This document shows, in pieces, positions 59,015 through 64,000 of a DNA stretch of 64,000 bases (position 1 is its first letter; each line of letters begins with the position of its first letter). The notes below the pieces were generated by a model that made no database searches, was not told the origin of the DNA, and saw nothing but the letters and a program-made list of their open reading frames with translations. The translations under genes were made by a program, and so were the position numbers. The stretch spans positions 1 to 64,000 of the forward strand of contig NZ_BMKU01000006.1 in the NCBI RefSeq assembly GCF_014644495.1, read 5' to 3'. The DNA is from Pseudarthrobacter polychromogenes. Lineage in GTDB: Bacteria; Actinomycetota; Actinomycetes; Actinomycetales; Micrococcaceae.

Positions 59015-62000
59015 TTGCATGACGACCGCCGGATCACTGAAGTGCGCCTGCACAGGTTCGTGCGGGAGCGCATCACCCCTGCGGTCTACAGCCGGACCCT
59101 TCCCCTCACGCTGAGCAGCTGGGATGCCCCGGATGAACCCGTCCCCGCGCTGGAAGCCATGCGGCAAAAATTCCAGCCGCAGGAACACGGCGCACTGTGG
59201 GGAAAGCCTTGGGGCACCAAGTGGCTCCGTCTCCAGGGGGAAGTTCCCGAATCATGGGGCACGGAACCGGACACCACCGTTGAAGTGCTGGTGGACCTTG
59301 GGTTCACCGTTGAAATACCCGGGTTTCAGTGCGAGGGCATCGCGTGGCGCCCGGACGGCACCATCATCAAGGCGGTCTCGCCCCGGAACCAGTACATCCC
59401 GCTGAAACTCTTGGGTGGCGGCATGGCGGTGGACTTCTACGTTGAAGCTGCGGCGAATCCGGACGTCGCCCAGGGCTGGACGTTCGCCCCCACGCCCTAC
59501 GGGGATAAGTCAACGGCCGGGGCAGCACCGCAGTACAGGCTGGGAAGCATTGTCATCGCCGAACTGAACCAGAACGTCTGGGAACTGCAGCAGGATATTT
59601 CAACTCTCTCAGGCCTCATGGCGGTACTGCCCCTGGAACTGCCCAGGCGGCACGAGATCCTCAGGGCCCTCGAGCGCATGATGGACATCATGGATCCGGA
59701 CGATGTAACCGGAACCGCTGCCGCAGGACGCGAAGTGCTCGCGGACGTACTTGCCCGGCCGGCATATGCCTCTGCGCACCAGCTCGTAGCCACCGGTCAT
59801 GCCCACATCGATTCCGCCTGGCTCTGGCCGGTCCGGGAGACTGTCCGGAAATGCGCCAGGACGTTTTCCAACGTCGTGGCGCTGATGGACGAGAACCCGG
59901 ACTTTGTATTCTCCTGCTCCTCGGCCCAGCAGTTCGCCTGGATCAAGGAGTTCTATCCCGAACTCTTCGGCCGCATCCGCGAGAAGATCCGTGCCGGCCA
60001 GTTCGTTCCGGTCGGCGGGATGTGGGTTGAATCGGACACCAATATGCCTGGCGGTGAGGCAATGGCGCGGCAGTTCGTAGAGGGCAAGGGCTTCTTCCTC
60101 GCGGAGTTCGGTGTGGACTGCCACGAGGCCTGGCTGCCGGATTCGTTTGGATACTCCGCTGCGCTGCCGCAGATCGTCAAGTCCGCAGGCAGCCGCTGGT
60201 TCCTGACCCAGAAAATCTCCTGGAACCAGGTCAACAGGATGCCGCACCACACCTTCAACTGGGAGGGCATCGACGGCACCCGGCTCTTTACCCATTTCCC
60301 GCCTGTGGACACCTACAACTCGGAGCTGAGCGGACGCGAACTTGCCCACGCGGAGCGGAACTACCGCGACCACGGCCACGGCACAGTGTCACTGGTGCCG
60401 TTCGGCTATGGCGACGGCGGCGGCGGACCAACGCGGGAAATGCTGGCTGCTGCCTCACGCGCCGCGGACCTGGAAGGTTCCCCAAAGGTCCGGATCGGCT
60501 CCGCGGAAAGCTTCTTCACGCAGGCCGAGGCTGACTACCCGGTCCTGCCGGTCTGGGTGGGCGAGATGTACCTCGAGCTGCACCGCGGAACCTATACCAG
60601 CCAGGCCAGGACCAAGAAGGGCAACCGCCGCAGTGAGCACCTGCTGCGGGAGGCAGAATTGTGGTGCGCAACGGCTGCTGTGCGCACCGGCGGCAGGTTC
60701 GCCTACCCGGCTGCGGAACTCAAGCGGTTGTGGCGGCTGGTCCTCCTGCAGCAGTTCCACGACATCCTTCCCGGCAGTTCCATCGCCTGGGTCCACCACG
60801 ATGCCGAGCGAAATTACCAGGCCGTCAGTGATGCCCTTGAGGCCATCATCGGCGGGGCTGCCGCCGCCGTGCTGGGCAGCGGCGACCGGGCATTCCTGCT
60901 GAACGCTGCGCCGCATGCCCGGGACGGCGTGCCTGCACTGGCTGCAGGCGAGCCGGCTGCAGCGGAGGGCAGGGTCCAGGCCAACCCGGACAACGGGGGC
61001 TTTGTCCTGGACAACGGAGTCATCCGCGCCGTCCTGGACGCCGACGGGCTTATCGCCTCGCTGGTGGATTACGCCAGTGGCCGGGAAGCGATTGCTCCCG
61101 GCCAGCGGGCAAACCTCCTTGAGCTGCACCGCGATACTCCCAACGAGTGGGACGCCTGGGACATCGACGAGTTCTACCGGCGCAACGTCACGCCACTCAC
61201 CCGGGCCGCTTCCGTCCGGCTGGTTCACGAAGAGGCAGACGGCGTGGTGCTGGTGGAGCGGCTGGCTGGCGCTTCCACCATTACCCAACGGATCGCACTT
61301 GCGCCGGGGAGCCCGTCCCTCTCCATCACCACCTCGGTGGACTGGCAGGAACGCGAGAAACTGCTGAAGCTCGGCTTCGCGCTGGACGTCCGGGCGGACA
61401 GGTCGGCTGCAGAGACGCAGTTTGGCCACGTGTTCCGGCCCACCCACACGAATACGTCGTGGGAAACGGCAAAGTTCGAGATTTGTGCGCACCGCTGGAT
61501 CCACGTGGCGGAGCCGGGGTATGGTGTGGCGATTTCCAACTCCTCCACCTACGGCCACGACGTGGCGCGGAACATCAGGGACGACGACGGCGGCACCACC
61601 ACGACGGTGCGCCTGTCGCTGTTGCGCGCTCCCAAGTTCCCCGATCCGGAGGCGGACCGCGGGCTGCATGAGCTGACCGTCACCATCCGTCCGGGGGCGG
61701 ATATTGCCGGCGCAGTGGAGGAGGGCTACCGGACTAACCTTGCTCCCCGGCTGGTCCGCGGCGGTTCCCCGGTGGAACCGCTGTTCTCCGTGACGAACCC
61801 TGCCCTGGTGATTGAGGCCGTCAAGCTGGCCGAGGACGGGTCCGGGGACGTGGTTGTCCGGCTCTACGAGTCCTTGGGCCAACGGTCTGCAGGAAAGCTG
61901 ACCGCGAACTTTCCCGTGCAGGGCGTCACACCGGTCGATTTGTTGGAACGTCCGCTCGAGGCCCCAGGTGTGAACGTCAGCGCTGACGGAGCGGAACTTG

Positions 62001-62065
62001 GCCTCCGGCCTTTCCAGTTGGTGACCCTGCGGTTCGCCTGCTCGGCCGCGGCAATCACCAGCTAA
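59015..62065 (+). CDS. GH38 alpha-mannosidase
   Basis: A 1016-residue glycoside hydrolase family 38 enzyme that removes alpha-linked mannose. Zinc-binding and catalytic motifs are GHAHIDSAWLW (H262, D266) and LPDSFGYS with nucleophile D376; GIDGTRLFTHFPP, VPFGYGDGGGG and QQFHDILPGSSI follow, then the beta-rich C-terminal part. TTG start chosen because AGAGGG lies 6 nt upstream; the nearby ATG at 59019 is out of frame. No signal peptide, so it acts inside the cell, on mannosides taken up. Operator-like palindromes lie upstream. Confidence 0.93.
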   Translation: MHDDRRITEVRLHRFVRERITPAVYSRTLPLTLSSWDAPDEPVPALEAMRQKFQPQEHGALWGKPWGTKWLRLQGEVPESWGTEPDTTVEVLVDLGFTVEIPGFQCEGIAWRPDGTIIKAVSPRNQYIPLKLLGGGMAVDFYVEAAANPDVAQGWTFAPTPYGDKSTAGAAPQYRLGSIVIAELNQNVWELQQDISTLSGLMAVLPLELPRRHEILRALERMMDIMDPDDVTGTAAAGREVLADVLARPAYASAHQLVATGHAHIDSAWLWPVRETVRKCARTFSNVVALMDENPDFVFSCSSAQQFAWIKEFYPELFGRIREKIRAGQFVPVGGMWVESDTNMPGGEAMARQFVEGKGFFLAEFGVDCHEAWLPDSFGYSAALPQIVKSAGSRWFLTQKISWNQVNRMPHHTFNWEGIDGTRLFTHFPPVDTYNSELSGRELAHAERNYRDHGHGTVSLVPFGYGDGGGGPTREMLAAASRAADLEGSPKVRIGSAESFFTQAEADYPVLPVWVGEMYLELHRGTYTSQARTKKGNRRSEHLLREAELWCATAAVRTGGRFAYPAAELKRLWRLVLLQQFHDILPGSSIAWVHHDAERNYQAVSDALEAIIGGAAAAVLGSGDRAFLLNAAPHARDGVPALAAGEPAAAEGRVQANPDNGGFVLDNGVIRAVLDADGLIASLVDYASGREAIAPGQRANLLELHRDTPNEWDAWDIDEFYRRNVTPLTRAASVRLVHEEADGVVLVERLAGASTITQRIALAPGSPSLSITTSVDWQEREKLLKLGFALDVRADRSAAETQFGHVFRPTHTNTSWETAKFEICAHRWIHVAEPGYGVAISNSSTYGHDVARNIRDDDGGTTTTVRLSLLRAPKFPDPEADRGLHELTVTIRPGADIAGAVEEGYRTNLAPRLVRGGSPVEPLFSVTNPALVIEAVKLAEDGSGDVVVRLYESLGQRSAGKLTANFPVQGVTPVDLLERPLEAPGVNVSADGAELGLRPFQLVTLRFACSAAAITS

Positions 62066-62142
62066 CTGAACCGGAGCGTGGGGCCGGGCACTTCGGGCTG
62101 CTCACGTTTGCCACGATCGGCCAAAACGGGCCTTAACCAGGC

Positions 62143-62178
62143 TGAGTGGGGGCGGTCCCCAACGGCCGCCACCACTCA
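62143..62178 (+). terminator. Likely terminator after the alpha-mannosidase
   Basis: TGAGTGG pairs with CCACTCA and GGCGG with CCGCC (one bulge), around TCCCCAACGG. Position suits the mannosidase gene; the following run is C-rich, not T-rich. Further small inverted repeats (GTGTGAAGG/CCTTCACAC; TTTCACA/TGTGAAA) fill the 250-bp gap to 62,313. Confidence 0.55.
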
Positions 62179-62313
62179 TCCCCCCAATAGGTGTGAAGGC
62201 CCCCGGAGCGGCCAACGCTTTGGAATTTATCCCCGTTCGAAAACGACCTGCGCTCCACCTTCACACAATCATGATTGTTTCACATTCTAATGAATTTGTG
62301 AAAGCCAGCAGGG

Positions 62314-63051
62314 TTACTTTTCGGTATATGTCCTCTTGGCAGGCGAGGTCCGGCTGCTTCGTACCCTTGCAGCCCAGATCAGCGCCAGGCCAAGGACGAA
62401 GCACAGCACGGCCGTGTAGTTGATGACGAACTCCGCCGCCCCCCACTCCGGAGGCACCGCGGGAAAGAGCAGTGTCAGGGCGATAGCTACTCCGCCTGTT
62501 GCGAGGAGCGCGGCAGCGACCCGCACCAGCAAGGGCAGGCGGCTTCGGACAGCGCGGACCATGGCAGGCAGCAGCACCAAGGATATGTACGCGGGATAAG
62601 CCCGTCCGGCTGCTCCGTAGTATTCAACAAGAACAAAGTTCCGTTCGCTCTTTTCTGACACAGCTGCAAGGCCTGCCGAGGAACCCACTGTATCCATCAT
62701 GAAGAACAGGACCATCAACGCAAGGGAGATGACCAGCAGCACAACCATGCCCGCTTTACCCGTGATGAGCCGGTACGCGCTGTCGGCGCCGAAACCGCGG
62801 GTGACCCGGATCCCGACAAAATAGATGGCTGCGAAGATGATGAAGCGCAGCAGCAGGTTGGCCAGGTTGATGCCGCCCAGGGCCTGGTCGATGGCCACGT
62901 AGGGCGCCTCGATGCTCAGGAGGATGGCGACGGTCATCAGTCCGAAGATGTAGAACAGCGACCTGTTCTCTCCACGGATGGCGCTGGGCACCCGGGCTGC
63001 AGCGATGAGTCCGCAGGTGGCAAGCGTGGACCACTGAAGAATTTCGATCAT
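62314..63051 (-). CDS. Seven-helix hypothetical membrane protein
   Basis: A 245-residue protein with about seven hydrophobic segments (around 3-20, 32-53, 63-83, 100-120, 147-166, 176-196, 208-228) and a short basic tail. The topology resembles the N-terminal membrane part of MAB_1171c-type proteins that in actinobacteria sit beside HTH regulators, but it lacks their long C-terminal part; this is an inference. Its ATG overlaps the stop of the regulator gene by 4 bp, so the two are made together. Function unknown. Confidence 0.82.
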   Translation of the reverse strand: MIEILQWSTLATCGLIAAARVPSAIRGENRSLFYIFGLMTVAILLSIEAPYVAIDQALGGINLANLLLRFIIFAAIYFVGIRVTRGFGADSAYRLITGKAGMVVLLVISLALMVLFFMMDTVGSSAGLAAVSEKSERNFVLVEYYGAAGRAYPAYISLVLLPAMVRAVRSRLPLLVRVAAALLATGGVAIALTLLFPAVPPEWGAAEFVINYTAVLCFVLGLALIWAARVRSSRTSPAKRTYTEK

Positions 63052-63782
63052 CCCAGGTTCTCCCAGATCTTTTCCGTTTGTGCCTGATCCTGCTCCTGGC
63101 GTCGCAGCACCTTGCCCAATGCCTGCAGCCTGTCGCCCGCCAAGGCGGTGAGGTCGCCGTCGGAAAGGCTGTCCAGGGCGGCCTGCCGCGCACCCGGCGG
63201 CCAGCCCGCTTCCTCTTCGGTGATCAGGCCGGTGGCCACAAGGCCGCCGGCCGGTCCAACGCCGGCAGCAAGGGCGGTGGCAAGCGCCAGCTCCGGTGAC
63301 AGCCGGTTGGCGGTCAGCTGCGCTGAATAGTTCTGGGGAGCCACTCCGGTGGCTGCGGAAACGCGGTGCCTCACTTCGCCGTCGTCGATCGCGTCAACCC
63401 AGTTTTTTACCGAGGTGGCGTGCGGGGCGGCGGAAAGAGGCGGGGACGCAGTCCCGGAGCCGGCGGGCTCCATCGCCGGACGGGCAAGGACAGCGCGCAG
63501 GATGTCGGGGGTGGAGACCTGGCTGACAAGTTCGCAACGGGTGGGCGGAACCTGGGGACCGGCCAGGTCCTGGTAGGCCTCGAAGGTGGCCAGGGCCGAG
63601 AGTGGATTCACGTTGTAGGCGCGGCTGATGCTGACCACAGTGCTGACTGAGACTTTTCCACGGACCAGCTGCTGGGCCAGGGTGGTCCTCTTGATCCCTG
63701 AGATCCTGCAGACGTCAGCCGTGCTGGCGTCCGGCGCAATGCCTTGCAGCCAGCGCTGGAACGCCTTGGCGGGGAGGGTCAT
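63048..63782 (-). CDS. Regulator with two related HTH-like segments
   Basis: A 244-residue protein. An N-terminal HTH-like segment (about 8-72: FQRWLQGI...DVCRISGIKRTTLAQQLVRG...VVSISRAYNVNPL) is followed by a Pro/Ser/Ala linker, then a second segment with the same layout (about 123-190: VKNWVDAI...RVSAATGVAPQNYSAQLTANRL...ATALAAGVGPAGG). The second copy has lost much of the DNA-contact pattern and may serve in dimerisation or ligand sensing. The tail (QALGKVLRRQEQDQAQTEKIWENLG) looks coiled. Likely a DNA-binding regulator coupled to the membrane protein; no phage or integrase genes are near. Confidence 0.75.
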   Translation of the reverse strand: MTLPAKAFQRWLQGIAPDASTADVCRISGIKRTTLAQQLVRGKVSVSTVVSISRAYNVNPLSALATFEAYQDLAGPQVPPTRCELVSQVSTPDILRAVLARPAMEPAGSGTASPPLSAAPHATSVKNWVDAIDDGEVRHRVSAATGVAPQNYSAQLTANRLSPELALATALAAGVGPAGGLVATGLITEEEAGWPPGARQAALDSLSDGDLTALAGDRLQALGKVLRRQEQDQAQTEKIWENLG

Positions 63783-63840
63783 GGACAGCTCTCTGCAGAA
63801 CGGATGGTGTGTCGATTTTAGCGTGCCGCATCCTGGCGGT

Positions 63841-63869
63841 TTTACCCCTGCTGCCGTTTCGACTATGCT
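63841..63869 (+). promoter_or_regulatory. Promoter of the hairpin RNA
   Basis: TTTACC (63841-63846), a 17-bp spacer and TATGCT (63864-63869). The expected start of transcription (about 63876-63878) falls at the first base of a strong hairpin. It points away from the HTH gene. Confidence 0.65.
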
Positions 63870-63876
63870 TGATGGT

Positions 63877-63925
63877 CGAGCCCGTTGGTCCGTACACCCC
63901 CCAAGTCCGGACCAGCGGGCTCTTT
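63877..63925 (+). ncRNA. Candidate small RNA with a six-cytosine loop (6C-like)
   Basis: GAGCCCGTTGGTCCG (63878-63892) pairs with CGGACCAGCGGGCTC (63908-63922; one G-T pair) around a loop that holds CCCCCC (63897-63902), followed by TTTC. With the promoter just upstream, the transcript would be about 50 nt, mostly this hairpin. C-rich loops recall the actinobacterial 6C RNA, which is described with two such hairpins; I see only one, so the match is uncertain. A stand-alone promoter-terminator or attenuator for a gene beyond the window is the other reading. Confidence 0.5.
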
Positions 63926-64000
63926 CATGTCCTGCGGCCCGGGCTCCTTCCTCCCCGGGTAAATGTCAGGGCCCTGCCAGCCAGTGCTCGGGCAGGAAAC

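Noticed and set aside
59019..59021. ATG as start of the alpha-mannosidase
   Set aside because: It is out of frame; the in-frame TTG at 59015 has a well-spaced AGAGGG.

Overview
The window is a high-GC actinobacterial chromosome segment, most likely from the Arthrobacter/Pseudarthrobacter group (Micrococcaceae). The evidence is C/G-ending codons, actinobacteria-restricted families (DUF4193, DUF3263, DUF3027, DUF4032, LytR_C, WXG100), a DtxR-type iron repressor, c-di-AMP riboswitches in front of cell-wall hydrolases, CIRCE control of a GroEL ending in GGM repeats, and many start codons placed 6-9 nt after a TAnnnT -10 box (leaderless style). Family assignments come from reading translated sequences and motifs; no database search was run.

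Layout. 1-500: the 3' end of a 5S rRNA (end of an rRNA operon), its terminator, and a two-armed array of 32-bp repeats. 0.5-13 kb: an SRPBCC protein, a GlcD-like FAD oxidase, a DUF4032 protein, a sugar-ABC ATPase, otsA-otsB (trehalose), a DsbA-like membrane thioredoxin, tRNA-Thr(UGU), a ChaB protein, an EF-G-like GTPase and an MFS transporter. 13-19 kb: small actinobacterial proteins, a secreted AMIN-like protein, an APC permease with two operator-like boxes, dps, and a divergent efflux pump/TetR pair sharing one palindromic operator. 19.3-25.3 kb: a glycine-responsive locus (tandem glycine riboswitch, gcvP, gcvT, sdaA) that lacks gcvH and has a long inverted repeat plus a codon-usage break in its place.

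25-34.6 kb: TspO, two FemABX-type aminoacyltransferases, a ThrE exporter, an iron-boxed siderophore-interacting protein, ung, DUF3263, a LytR_C protein, and a cold-shock gene overlapping a LivJ-like lipoprotein gene. 34.6-43.6 kb: CIRCE-groEL, an orphan sugar-binding lipoprotein behind a LacI-type palindrome, an RNase HI/NTF2-like fusion, a lone WXG100 gene, an OmpR-type two-component system, DUF427, and a small-protein/FHA pair. 43.6-51.6 kb: a coupled XPB helicase/helicase-associated pair, a cold-shock protein with a tail, DUF3027, serC and dtxR.

51.6-54.8 kb: three cell-wall enzyme genes; the first two each follow a ydaO-type c-di-AMP riboswitch. 55-58.9 kb: an HNH nuclease, then a molybdenum-cofactor set (mobA, DUF6457, moeA, fdhD) that serves formate dehydrogenase-type enzymes. 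58.9-64 kb: a GH38 alpha-mannosidase behind LacI/GntR-like palindromes, a membrane protein coupled to an internally duplicated HTH-like regulator, and a promoter-hairpin unit with a six-cytosine loop that looks like a small RNA gene.

Most of the window is ordinary core genome. The points most worth a second look are the 32-bp repeat array, the gcvT/sdaA junction, the tandem-HTH regulator with its 7-TM partner and the neighbouring C6-loop RNA, the paired c-di-AMP riboswitches, and the widespread leaderless promoter layout.
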